Shown here: positions 52,112 through 61,050 of the stretch, in pieces
Position numbering within the stretch: position 1 is the first letter of the stretch
Layout: every line of letters begins with the position of its first letter
Source of the DNA: Saccharibacillus sp. O23
Lineage (GTDB): Bacteria; Bacillota; Bacilli; Paenibacillales; Paenibacillaceae
Reading direction: 5' to 3'
Length of the DNA stretch: 64,000 nucleotides
Assembly: GCF_002205895.1 (NCBI RefSeq)
Contig: NZ_NJDE01000007.1
Span: 310,001 to 374,000, forward strand
Translations under genes and position numbers: made by a program
Notes under the pieces: model-generated
The model's input: only the letters and a program-made list of their open reading frames with translations
The model's database searches: none
What the model was told of the DNA's origin: nothing

Positions 52112-53143
52112 TTACGATTTATAGTATTTGCGGTACACGGCCGGCGTGATTTCTTCGTATTTTTTGAACGTTTTGATAAAATAGCCCGGTTCGTTGAAGC
52201 CCAATTCGCCGCTGATTTGCGCGATCGGCATGTCCGTTTTTTCCAGCAGGCGTTTGGCCCATTTGATCTTCAGGCGCGCGGTATAACCCGAATAGCTTTC
52301 TCCGGTCTCCCGCGCGAACAAACGGCTGAAATAGCTGGGGCTGATATGGCACAGCTCCGCCATTTTTTTGAGCGGCACGGACTCGCTTTTATGCGCGTGC
52401 AGGTAATCGAAAGCCGGCTTCAGCACCGGATTGGAGGAACGCTCCCGATCTTCGTCTTCGCCGTTCGGAGAACCGCCCGCAAGGATATGGGTCATCTCTT
52501 TGCGCACGCTCTCCAAGTTCTGGAGCGTATAGCCCGGCAGAATATCCGACAGACGCGGCGAAGCGCCGGTGGCGGCCGCTTTTTCGAACATTTCCGCGAT
52601 CAGGTTCTTGTTCGTCGCTTCTTCCACGATATAGCTGCACAGCAGCGAGAGCATGTCGGAGATCTTGACGATTTCCTGATACGACATCACGGGCAGATCC
52701 GCGTAATGGTCTTTGAGTTTTTCCCATTTTTCGCTGTACAGCTTCTTGTTCTTCGAGGTCAGGATCTGCTCCAACTCGGCGGAACCGGAAGGATCGGACA
52801 GACGGACTTGGCCCGCCATGACCGCGCCGATATACTTGTCGTCGATGATGACCGGCACCGCGATATCGATGATATTGTAATGGCAGAGATAGATGTACGG
52901 TTTATTCGAACGGACCGCTTCGAGCCCGCCGCGGGAATCGCATTTCTGGCAGTAAGGCAGCAGGTCTTCGTCCTGCCGTACCATTTTGCAGAACGATTGG
53001 CAGCCGCTGTGTCCGGTGACGGCGTTGCCTTTGTAATCGACGGTCAATATCGCCAGCTTGGTGACGGAGGCGAGGGAATCTTGAAGGCGTTCCCATTTTT
53101 GCAGGTCGAAAACTTTCTGAATACTGAGATGTTCGCCGATCAC
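52112..53143 (-). CDS. PocR-domain AraC family regulator of glycerol metabolism
   Basis: GTG 53143 after AAGGA gives 343 residues. The N-terminal half is a PocR-type ligand domain with the conserved cysteines of that family (CQSFCKMVR, CQKCDSRGG, YLCHYNI). The C-terminal 110 residues carry two AraC helix-turn-helices (LKKMAELCHISPSYFSRLF and IAQISGELGFNEPGYFIKTF). PocR domains sense short diols or related compounds. The gene is divergent from gldA and the dihydroxyacetone kinase, so it most likely controls them. A strong cre match lies between. Confidence 0.9.
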   Translation of the reverse strand: MIGEHLSIQKVFDLQKWERLQDSLASVTKLAILTVDYKGNAVTGHSGCQSFCKMVRQDEDLLPYCQKCDSRGGLEAVRSNKPYIYLCHYNIIDIAVPVIIDDKYIGAVMAGQVRLSDPSGSAELEQILTSKNKKLYSEKWEKLKDHYADLPVMSYQEIVKISDMLSLLCSYIVEEATNKNLIAEMFEKAAATGASPRLSDILPGYTLQNLESVRKEMTHILAGGSPNGEDEDRERSSNPVLKPAFDYLHAHKSESVPLKKMAELCHISPSYFSRLFARETGESYSGYTARLKIKWAKRLLEKTDMPIAQISGELGFNEPGYFIKTFKKYEEITPAVYRKYYKS

Positions 53144-53221
53144 GAAGGATTCCTTCTTTCGAAAATGGGATTTTGATTGCTAGTTATGGCGCAATGATGC
53201 TGCAATTTCGAAGTTCGGCTT

Positions 53222-53236
53222 ATGTAAGCGATGACA
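53222..53236 (+). promoter_or_regulatory. cre site between the regulator and gldA
   Basis: ATGTAAGCGATGACA matches all positions of WTGNAANCGNWNNCW. A possible -10 TATAAT for gldA lies at 53285-53290, about 50 bases downstream. Confidence 0.65.
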
Positions 53237-53436
53237 AAAAGATGCCATTTATACAGCGGAGGACATCAAATTACGATTGCAGATTATAATATATTGCTTT
53301 AAAAGTCCACTGTAAACCTAAAATTTGTGGATTATCATGAAGGAAAGCACGGCCAAGACACACAACCGACACTTTTATCGACCACTCGCCATCCGGTAAC
53401 GGCCGGCTATCATTTTATAAAACGGAGGGAATTATC

Positions 53437-54573
53437 ATGAGAAAAGCTTTTATCAGCCCGTCGAAATACGTGCAAGGAGAAAACGAACTGCTGAATCTGG
53501 GTTACTTCGTCGGCTCGTTCGGCAAATCCGCTCTGCTGATCGCGCATCCGGACGATGCGGCTCGCGTGAAGGACAAGTTGGATGCGACTTCGGAAAAGTT
53601 CGGAGTGACGTTCGTTGAGAGCGGTTTCATGGGCGAATGTTCGCGTCAGGAAGTCGCGCGTCTGGAACAGATCGCGGCGGACAACAACTGCGACTGCATC
53701 GTCGGACTGGGCGGAGGCAAAGCGATCGACGCGGCCAAATGCGTAGCCAAAGGCGAGGCGCTGATCATCTGCCCGACGATCGCCGCGACCGACGCGCCGA
53801 CCAGCCACTCGGCCGTTCTGTACACGCCGGAAGGCGCGTTCGACGACTACGCTTACTTCAAGCAAAGCCCGAGCGTGGTGCTGGTCGACACGACCGTGAT
53901 CGCCAACGCGCCGACGAGATTCCTCGTTTCCGGCATGGGCGACGCTTTGTCGACTTACTTCGAAGCCCGCGCGACCGCGCGTTCGTACTCGAGAGTCAAC
54001 GCGGGTCTGCCGAGCGGCGTACGCGAAGGATTGACTGCTCCGGCATTCGGCACGAACGCGGCGATGGCGCTGGCGACGCTGTGCTACGAAATGCTGCTGC
54101 GCGACGGCATCAAAGCGAAAGCGGCTTGCGACGCGAACGTGGTGACTCAAGCGCTGGAAAACATCGTCGAAACGAACATCCTGCTGTCGGGACTCGGCTT
54201 CGAAAGCGGCGGTCTGGCGGCGGCTCACGCAATCCACGACGGATTGACCGCGCTGGAAGGCACGCACCATTACTTCCATGGGGAAAAAGTCGCGTTCGGC
54301 ACGATCGCGCAGTTGGTTCTGGAAAACGCGCCGACCGAAGAACTGAACCAAGTGATGGATTTCTGCCTTGCCGTCGGCCTGCCGGTCTGCCTGGCGGATA
54401 TCGGCGTCGAGTCGATGACCGCTCAAGAACTGCAAGAAGTCGCGGAAAAAGCCTGCATCCCGGAAGAATCGATTCACGCTATGCCTTTCCCGGTTACGGT
54501 AGAACAAGTGGCGGCAGCCGTTCAAGCAGCCGACCGGATCGGCAGCGCGTACAAAGCATCGAAAGGGCTGTAA
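53437..54573 (+). CDS. gldA: Glycerol dehydrogenase
   Basis: A 378-residue iron/zinc-type alcohol dehydrogenase that oxidises glycerol to dihydroxyacetone with NAD. It has the cofactor loop GLGGGKAIDAAK, then TIAATDAPTS. The metal ligands sit in GMGDALSTYFEA (Asp), AHAIHDG (His) and YFHGEKVAFG (His). CGGAGG precedes ATG. It is the first gene of a two-gene unit with the dihydroxyacetone kinase, so glycerol is taken through the oxidative route. Expression is probably driven by the divergent PocR-AraC protein and repressed by CcpA. Confidence 0.95.
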   Translation: MRKAFISPSKYVQGENELLNLGYFVGSFGKSALLIAHPDDAARVKDKLDATSEKFGVTFVESGFMGECSRQEVARLEQIAADNNCDCIVGLGGGKAIDAAKCVAKGEALIICPTIAATDAPTSHSAVLYTPEGAFDDYAYFKQSPSVVLVDTTVIANAPTRFLVSGMGDALSTYFEARATARSYSRVNAGLPSGVREGLTAPAFGTNAAMALATLCYEMLLRDGIKAKAACDANVVTQALENIVETNILLSGLGFESGGLAAAHAIHDGLTALEGTHHYFHGEKVAFGTIAQLVLENAPTEELNQVMDFCLAVGLPVCLADIGVESMTAQELQEVAEKACIPEESIHAMPFPVTVEQVAAAVQAADRIGSAYKASKGL

Positions 54574-54619
54574 GTCCAAGCCGCGGTTCGTCCGCGGACA
54601 AGACAGGAGGAATATCGTT

Positions 54620-56380
54620 TTGAAAAAAGTCATCAACAAACCGGAAGATCTGGTCATGGAAATGTGCAGCGGGCTCGTCCTTGCGCACCCCGAACTGGAA
54701 TTCATGCAGAAATACAAAGTCATCAAGAAAAAAGACCTGAACGCCAGCAAAGTGACCCTGATCAGCGGAGGAGGCAGCGGCCACGAACCGGCGCACGCCG
54801 GCTTCGTCGGCAAAGGGATGCTCGACGCGGCCGTCTGCGGCGACGTGTTCGCTTCGCCTTCGCAGATTCAGGTGTACCAAGCGATCAAAGCGACCGCAAG
54901 CGAAAAAGGCACGCTGCTGATCATCAAAAACTACAGCGGCGACATGATGAACTTCAAAAACGCCGCCCATCTGGCAAGCGAAGACGGCATCGAAGTCGAT
55001 TACGTCCGCGTGGACGACGATATCGCGGTCGAAGACAGCCTCTATACCGTCGGACGCCGCGGCGTGGCGGGCACGGTGCTCGTGCATAAGATCGCGGGCG
55101 CCGCGGCCGAAGAAGGCCGCAGCTTGGCGGAAGTGAAAGCGGCGGCCGAGAAAGCCGCGGCCAACGTGCGCAGCATCGGCTTCGCGCTGACGTCCTGCAC
55201 GGTGCCGGCCAAAGGCACGCCGACGTTCAAGCTCGGCGAAGACGAGATCGAATACGGCGTCGGCATCCACGGCGAGCCGGGCATCCGCCGCGAGAAGATG
55301 GTGACGGCCGACGAACTGGCGGCGCATACCGTCTCCGACCTGATCCGCGACATGAAGCTCCAAGGCGGCGACGGCGAAGAGATCGCCCTGCTGGTCAACG
55401 GCTTCGGCGCGACTCCGCTGCAAGAACTGTATCTGTTCAATCACGCGGTTACGCGCGAGCTGACGGAGAAGAACGTCAAGATCAACCGCACGTTCGTCGG
55501 CAACTACATGACGAGCATCGACATGGCGGGCATCTCGGTCACGTTCATGAAATTGGACGACGAGTTGAAAGCTCTGCTGTCGAGCGAGAGCGATACGCCG
55601 GCGTTCAAAGTGTCCGGACCGGTCGTGCAGCCAGCTTACGAAGAACTGCGCCGCTCCGGCGCGGAAGACCTCCCGGCTTCTTTCAAAGTCGAGACGCCGG
55701 AAGAATACGCGCAAGTATCGGGCGACAAGATTACCCGCGACAATATGGTCTACCTGATCGACAAGATGAGCGAAGTCATCATCGAGAACGAGATTCCGTT
55801 CTGCGATCTCGATTCGCACGCGGGCGACGGCGACTTCGGCATGAGCGTCGCCAAAGGCTTCAAGCAGCTCAAGCGCGAATGGAAAGACATTCTCGCCCAC
55901 GACGATCAATCGATCGGCGGCTTCCTGCACGAGTGCTCGCTCGTGATCATGGAATACTGCGGCGGCGCTTCCGGCCCGATCTGGGGTTCCGCGTTCCGCG
56001 CGGCCGGACGTTCGGCCGGAGAGAAGACGGAACTGAACGTCTCCGAGTTCGCGGAGCTGATGCAGGCCGCGGTGGCCGGCATCCAATCGACCGGCGAGCG
56101 GTCGTTCGGCCGCGGGGCGGTCGTCGGCGACAAGACGCTGATCGACGCGCTGGTACCGTGCGCGGATTCGTGGACGGCGAGCGCGGCTGCCGGAGACGAC
56201 GTCAAGACGGCGTTCGCCAAAGGCGCGGAAGCGGCCGCGGCCGGCGCGAAGAAGACGGAGGAGATCGTGGCGCGGATGGGCCGCGCGGGTACGGTCGGCG
56301 AACGCAGCATCGGGTATCCGGATGCGGGCGCGCACGCGCTCGGCGTGATCTTCGCGGCGCTGTCGGACAGCTTGAAGTAA
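54620..56380 (+). CDS. Dihydroxyacetone kinase, fused DhaK-DhaL (ATP-dependent form)
   Basis: TTG 54620 behind CAGGAGG gives 586 residues. The N-terminal DhaK domain has SGGGSGHEPAHAGFVGKGML and the substrate-binding histidine in GIHGEPGIRR. The C-terminal DhaL domain has the ATP/Mg motif DSHAGDGDFGMSVAKGF and GGASGPIWGSAFRAAG. Fusion in one chain is the ATP-using form, not the PTS-using DhaKLM form with separate subunits, and no dhaM is present. It phosphorylates dihydroxyacetone made by gldA, feeding glycolysis. A terminator follows at 56.57 kb. Confidence 0.94.
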   Translation: MKKVINKPEDLVMEMCSGLVLAHPELEFMQKYKVIKKKDLNASKVTLISGGGSGHEPAHAGFVGKGMLDAAVCGDVFASPSQIQVYQAIKATASEKGTLLIIKNYSGDMMNFKNAAHLASEDGIEVDYVRVDDDIAVEDSLYTVGRRGVAGTVLVHKIAGAAAEEGRSLAEVKAAAEKAAANVRSIGFALTSCTVPAKGTPTFKLGEDEIEYGVGIHGEPGIRREKMVTADELAAHTVSDLIRDMKLQGGDGEEIALLVNGFGATPLQELYLFNHAVTRELTEKNVKINRTFVGNYMTSIDMAGISVTFMKLDDELKALLSSESDTPAFKVSGPVVQPAYEELRRSGAEDLPASFKVETPEEYAQVSGDKITRDNMVYLIDKMSEVIIENEIPFCDLDSHAGDGDFGMSVAKGFKQLKREWKDILAHDDQSIGGFLHECSLVIMEYCGGASGPIWGSAFRAAGRSAGEKTELNVSEFAELMQAAVAGIQSTGERSFGRGAVVGDKTLIDALVPCADSWTASAAAGDDVKTAFAKGAEAAAAGAKKTEEIVARMGRAGTVGERSIGYPDAGAHALGVIFAALSDSLK

Positions 56381-56562
56381 GTTGAGTTTCGAAGCATCGA
56401 GACGGTCTAGGTTCGGGATGCCGCTGTAGGCGGCACCCGGTCTTCGGCCTTAAGCCATCGGCAGGAAACGGCAGGCGGAACGAAATCGGCTGACCGGCTT
56501 TTTGCCCTGCGCGAATGATCGCGGAAGCGGCGTTCCGATAACGGATTCGCCCTCCGCGCGGC

Positions 56563-56603
56563 AAGCTTCTTCCCCCGGCATAAGCCGGGGAAGGGAGCTT
56601 TTA
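56563..56603 (+). terminator. Terminator of the gldA-kinase unit
   Basis: AAGCTTCTTCCCCCGGC pairs with GCCGGGGAAGGGAGCTT, and TTTT follows. The 56381-56695 gap also holds a hairpin near 56415-56438 (GGGATGCCGC/GGCGGCACCC) without a T run. I see nothing else in this gap. Confidence 0.75.
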
Positions 56604-56695
56604 TGCGAAGTGACGGTTCAAATTTTCTTATCTTTATTTTGAACATTTCTTATTTCCATGATACTGATGCGACATCGTCGCGGGGAGACACAAGC

Positions 56696-58825
56696 GTGAA
56701 AACCTTATCCAACCTGTTCAAGAAGCCGGCCGGCCTGCTGGCTCTGTCCCTGGTGTTGATCGTAGTCGGCAGTTTGCTGGCCGGCATGTTCAATACCTCT
56801 TTCTACAAAGTGAACGTCAAAGAAATTTCGTTCAAAGCCGATCACGGCACGCTGCACGGCCTGCTCTATATGCCGAAAGGCGCCGGCCCCGAAGATCCCC
56901 GCCCGGTCATCGTGACCACGCACGGTTATCTCAATACCAAAGAAATGCAGGACGCGCCGGCGATCGAGATGTCGAGACGCGGCTACATCGTTCTGGCGCT
57001 GGATATGTACGACCACGGCGATTCCCGTTGGGACGGCGATATCAAGGTCGGCGAACAGTTCTCGACGTTCTGGATCTACTCCCAATTCGACGCGGCCAAA
57101 TACATGTATCAACAGCCGTACACGAAAAAAGACGACAAAGGCAACGCGTACCTCGCGGTCAGCGGACACTCGATGGGCGGCTTCTCCACGCTGCTCGCCA
57201 TGTACATGGACGAGATGAACTCGCTTCAAGCCGGTTACCGGATGATCTACACCGGCATCTCGGTCGGCTCCGACTATTCGTACGCCGCGGCCGTCGCGCC
57301 GCAGGACCAACTCACGGCCGCTTACGGCAGCCGCATGGTCGGCATGGTCGCGGGCCATTACGACGAATTTTTCTTCAACAAATCGGACGAAGAGAAGACC
57401 GCCGCGGAAAAAGCGATCGTCGGCACGGTCATGCACAAAGACTTCGCCAAAACGCTGTCGGGCCGCGCGTTCCTCGGACTCGGCGCGGACAGCTCCGAAC
57501 AGGCGCAGCAGGGCAAATATTACACCGTCGATTCCGGCGAAGTGAAAGTGAAAGATCAAGTCGTGCGTCCTTCGCAGACGGGCGAACGGATCATCTACAC
57601 GCCGAACCAGACGCACCCGTGGAACCATTTCTCCCCGGAAACGACGGGTTACCTGATCGATTTCTACACTCATGCGTTCCAAGGCGTCACGGCGCCTAGC
57701 CAAGTCGACGCCAATTTGTCTTCCGGCAATCAGATCTGGTGGCTCAAAGAAGCGTTCAACTTCGTCGCCATGATCGGCTTCTTCCTGCTGATCGTACCGA
57801 TGTCGGCGCTGCTGCTTCGTCTGCCGTTCTTGAAGCAGGCCGTGACGAACGTCACCGCTCCGCTCGCCAAGCCGCTCGGAGGCGGACAGAAAGCCGCTTA
57901 TTGGATCGCGGTCGTGTTCAGCGCGTTGATCCCGGCGATTCTGTTCCCGACCCTGATGGACAAGCAGCCCGGCGGTCTGCATACGCTGACGATCATCGCC
58001 ATCGTTCTGCTGGCTTTGTCGGTCGTCGCGGCCGTGATCGGCTTCGCGCGCTCCGGCAGCTCGCCGGCTATGCGCCACGTCGGAATCGGCGGCTTGATTC
58101 TGGCGGTCGTATCCGCGGTCATGTGGGTGCTGTTCGCCAAAGCGGAAGGCATCGCGCCGCTCAGTCCGTTCTTCAACGAACCGACGACCAACCAGATCGT
58201 CTACTGGGCGCTCGTGTCCGCTTCGATCACGGCGTTCATCACGTTCGCGTTCTACTACTTCAATAAGAAACATTCGGGAGCAAGCTTCGCCGATTACGGC
58301 ATCAGCTTGAAGCCTTCCGCCATTCTCGCGAGCCTGTGCACGGCGGTCATCGCCGTCGTCGTCGGCTACCTGCTGCTGTTCGCGGTGCAGGCGATCTTCG
58401 GCACGGACTTCCGGATCTGGACGTTCGCGGTCCGCACGTTCACGTTGGAGCATTTCGTAACGGCGCTGCGCTACATGCCGCTGTTCCTGATCTACTACTT
58501 CGTCAGCGCGGTCGCGCTGAACGCCGATACGCGTTCCCGCAAAGGCGGCTACTGGCTCGCGATCTTCCTGAACGTGGGCGGTCTGATCATCTGGCTGATC
58601 GCGCAGTACGGTCTGGACTTCGCTCGCGGCGTCGCGCTGTACCCGGCCCAAGCGCTCAACGGCATCCTGTTGTTCGCGCTCGTACCGGTGCTGATCATCG
58701 CCGCGATCTATGCGCGCAAGCTGTTCGAGAAAACGAACAACGTCTGGCTGCCGGCTTTCGTGAACACGATCTTGTTCACGATGGTGACGGTCGCCAACAC
58801 GGTCATGTTCTGGAATCTCGTATAA
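56696..58825 (+). CDS. Alpha/beta hydrolase fused to a polytopic membrane domain
   Basis: GTG 56696 with GGGGAGA eight bases upstream gives 709 residues; an upstream in-frame ATG lies at the terminator and was rejected. One membrane helix (residues 12-35) is followed by a roughly 300-residue alpha/beta hydrolase with oxyanion region VIVTTHGYLN, LDMYDHGDS and nucleophile GHSMGGFS. From about residue 350 to the end there are nine or ten further helices. The hydrolase domain probably faces outside, an inference from the anchor order. Substrate and process are unknown. It stands alone. Confidence 0.82.
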   Translation: MKTLSNLFKKPAGLLALSLVLIVVGSLLAGMFNTSFYKVNVKEISFKADHGTLHGLLYMPKGAGPEDPRPVIVTTHGYLNTKEMQDAPAIEMSRRGYIVLALDMYDHGDSRWDGDIKVGEQFSTFWIYSQFDAAKYMYQQPYTKKDDKGNAYLAVSGHSMGGFSTLLAMYMDEMNSLQAGYRMIYTGISVGSDYSYAAAVAPQDQLTAAYGSRMVGMVAGHYDEFFFNKSDEEKTAAEKAIVGTVMHKDFAKTLSGRAFLGLGADSSEQAQQGKYYTVDSGEVKVKDQVVRPSQTGERIIYTPNQTHPWNHFSPETTGYLIDFYTHAFQGVTAPSQVDANLSSGNQIWWLKEAFNFVAMIGFFLLIVPMSALLLRLPFLKQAVTNVTAPLAKPLGGGQKAAYWIAVVFSALIPAILFPTLMDKQPGGLHTLTIIAIVLLALSVVAAVIGFARSGSSPAMRHVGIGGLILAVVSAVMWVLFAKAEGIAPLSPFFNEPTTNQIVYWALVSASITAFITFAFYYFNKKHSGASFADYGISLKPSAILASLCTAVIAVVVGYLLLFAVQAIFGTDFRIWTFAVRTFTLEHFVTALRYMPLFLIYYFVSAVALNADTRSRKGGYWLAIFLNVGGLIIWLIAQYGLDFARGVALYPAQALNGILLFALVPVLIIAAIYARKLFEKTNNVWLPAFVNTILFTMVTVANTVMFWNLV

Positions 58826-58869
58826 ACATTGCGCGATTTCCTTCCCGCTCGGGAAGCAAGCTTTACTCA

Positions 58870-58901
58870 AGCCGTCGGAATTTCGGTTCCGGCGGCTTTT
58901 T
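58870..58901 (+). terminator. Terminator of the membrane hydrolase gene
   Basis: AGCCGTCGGAA-TTTCG-GTTCCGGCGGCT followed by TTTTT. Confidence 0.85.
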
Positions 58902-58990
58902 CGCGCGCATCTCTAAATAAAGCTTCCGAAAAAACAGATATATGAAGAGACAGGGCAAGGAACGAGTACTTACACAGCGAGGGAAAACGA

Positions 58991-60805
58991 ATGAGAAAAA
59001 TGCTGAGCGATCTGCTCGGAGGCCGAAAGTTCGTCGGCTCCGGCCTGATCAAGATGAATATCTGGTTTATGCTGGTCTTTATATTGAACGTCTCGCTCGG
59101 CTTCGGCTATCTGGTCCATACCGTGAAGACGGACTATCAGCAGGTGCGGCAGGCCGCCGATCTGCGGATTCAACTGCTGTCGCTGGAGAACGCTCTGGTC
59201 GATCAGGAGACCGGGCAGCGGGGCTACCTGCTGACCGGCAATAACGAATTTCTGGAGCCGTTCGACCGCGGTATGCAGAAGTACGCCGAAATGTCCGCCA
59301 TTCTTCTGGACGGAGCCGCGACGGTCGACGAGCATCCCGGTTTCGGAACCCAGATCAAAGCGCTGATCGAGATGGGGTCGAACTGGAAAATAGAATACGG
59401 CGATGCTCAAGTGCGCAAAGTGATGTCCGGCGGTTCGATCACGGAGACGGAACTTTTGCGAAGCAAGCGGCAGTTCGACGAATTCCGATCCGAAGAAGCC
59501 GAAGCGCTGAAGGTCGTCGAGCGGCTTCGCGACGAGCGCCGGACCACGATGCTGCATAATCTGACGTATCTGTTCGCTGCCGTGGGCTGCGTTTTTATCG
59601 TGGTGCAGTTCTTCATGCTGTATTTTCTTCAAAAAGGGCTTACCCGCATCACGCTGCCGATCATTCAGCTGGACCGTGCCGTCGCTTCTTACGAATCCGG
59701 CAATATCCGCTCCAAGCTTCCGGCTTACCGCGAAGACAACGAGATCGGCCGTTTGGTGGAAAATTTCCGTTTGATGCACGAAGAGATGGAACGCGAGAAA
59801 AACGTATTGACAGAAACCTACCGTTTGATCAATATGCTTAATCAAACGCGCGGCTTGGACGAAGCTTATCAAGTCACGTTGGAGTCGATTTCTTCGCTTG
59901 TCGAATGCGAACGGGTATCGGTCATCACGCAGAACGAAATCCGCGGATTTTCGATCAAGGCGCTGCTGTACCGAGGAGCGTTCACTCGTCAGGAAACGCC
60001 GCTGAGCGGAGAAGAGGAAGACGTTTACGATCTGCTGCGCGGAGGCTTCTCGATGATTCATGCCGATTGGTCGAAGTACCGGGCCAAAGGTTCGATTACC
60101 GACCAGCTTTTCGAGAGCGGCATCCGCTCGTCCATGCATATCATCTTGAGAAAAGAAGCCCGGATCTTCGGGGTGCTCAATCTGATGTCCGAAAAAGCGG
60201 ATTCGTTCTCGCAGCAGGACAAAGAGCGGCTGGAACTGTTGGCTCCGATGATCGTGACCGCGCTGGATAACGCGACCGAGACGACGCGAATCCGGGCGAT
60301 GGCGCATCATGACGGCTTGACGGGAATCTGGAACCGGAGATATTTCGAAGAATCGTTGGAGAATCTGATGTTATCGCAAGAACGCGATTCCGATCCGGAC
60401 AAGCAGCCGTTCAGCTTGATCCTGCTGGACGTGGACCGCTTCAAATTATTCAACGATACCTGGGGGCATTCGGAAGGCGATCTGGTGTTGAAGCATCTGG
60501 CTGCCCTGCTTGAGGAATGCGTAAGGCCCGAAGATATTCCGGCGCGGTTCGGAGGCGAAGAGTTCGCCGTGCTGCTGCCGCGTACGGGAACGGAAGAAGC
60601 GAAAACGATCGCCGAACGAATCCGCGGCGAATTGGAAGCCAACTCGCCTTCGCGCCAATACAAGGTGACGGCGAGTCTGGGAGTCGCGGAATGGGAAGAC
60701 GGATTCGATCGGCAGCGATTGATCGAGTTCGCCGACCGCGCTTTGTATCAAGCCAAAGAAGACGGCCGCAATCGGGTCGTCGATTCCCGGACGCTGCGCG
60801 CGTAA
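58991..60805 (+). CDS. CHASE3-HAMP-GAF-GGDEF diguanylate cyclase
   Basis: A 604-residue membrane receptor that makes c-di-GMP. There is a helix at about residues 22-42, then a CHASE3 sensor with the signature VDQETGQRGYLLTGNNEF, and a second helix near 195-215. HAMP (about 218-270), GAF (about 290-430) and a GGDEF domain with intact RFGGEEFAVLLP follow. RPED lies five residues before GGEEF, so the product-inhibition I-site is present. This contrasts with the MHYT protein in the same window. AGGGAAAACG precedes ATG. It is a single-gene unit. Confidence 0.94.
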   Translation: MRKMLSDLLGGRKFVGSGLIKMNIWFMLVFILNVSLGFGYLVHTVKTDYQQVRQAADLRIQLLSLENALVDQETGQRGYLLTGNNEFLEPFDRGMQKYAEMSAILLDGAATVDEHPGFGTQIKALIEMGSNWKIEYGDAQVRKVMSGGSITETELLRSKRQFDEFRSEEAEALKVVERLRDERRTTMLHNLTYLFAAVGCVFIVVQFFMLYFLQKGLTRITLPIIQLDRAVASYESGNIRSKLPAYREDNEIGRLVENFRLMHEEMEREKNVLTETYRLINMLNQTRGLDEAYQVTLESISSLVECERVSVITQNEIRGFSIKALLYRGAFTRQETPLSGEEEDVYDLLRGGFSMIHADWSKYRAKGSITDQLFESGIRSSMHIILRKEARIFGVLNLMSEKADSFSQQDKERLELLAPMIVTALDNATETTRIRAMAHHDGLTGIWNRRYFEESLENLMLSQERDSDPDKQPFSLILLDVDRFKLFNDTWGHSEGDLVLKHLAALLEECVRPEDIPARFGGEEFAVLLPRTGTEEAKTIAERIRGELEANSPSRQYKVTASLGVAEWEDGFDRQRLIEFADRALYQAKEDGRNRVVDSRTLRA

Positions 60806-60900
60806 GATTCGACCCGAGCCGCGGCTTCCCGGCGCCGCGCCGACGGCGATCGAGAGATGCTTCGGCGCTCGGGAAATGCGGGAGCCGAACATACGAAGAC

Positions 60901-60932
60901 AGAAAAGGCAGCCTCGACGGGCTGCCTTTTCT
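60901..60932. terminator. Bidirectional terminator between cyclase and beta-galactosidase genes
   Basis: AGAAAAGGCAGCC pairs with GGCTGCCTTTTCT; the A and T runs lie inside the stem. Confidence 0.85.
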
Positions 60933-61050
60933 GCATGGAACGGAGCAGGTTCCGAAGCGTTTTACGGAAAACGTTTGCGGCAGGGGAAGGGATCGATGCG
61001 GCAATCTCGAATCTTTAAGCCATGAACCGAATGGGAGAGGGGTCGACATC

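Noticed and set aside
60517-61050. Upstream in-frame extension of the GH42 gene
   Set aside because: It overlaps the diguanylate cyclase gene and a terminator. ATG 61051 has a strong ribosome binding site and the expected GH42 N-terminus.
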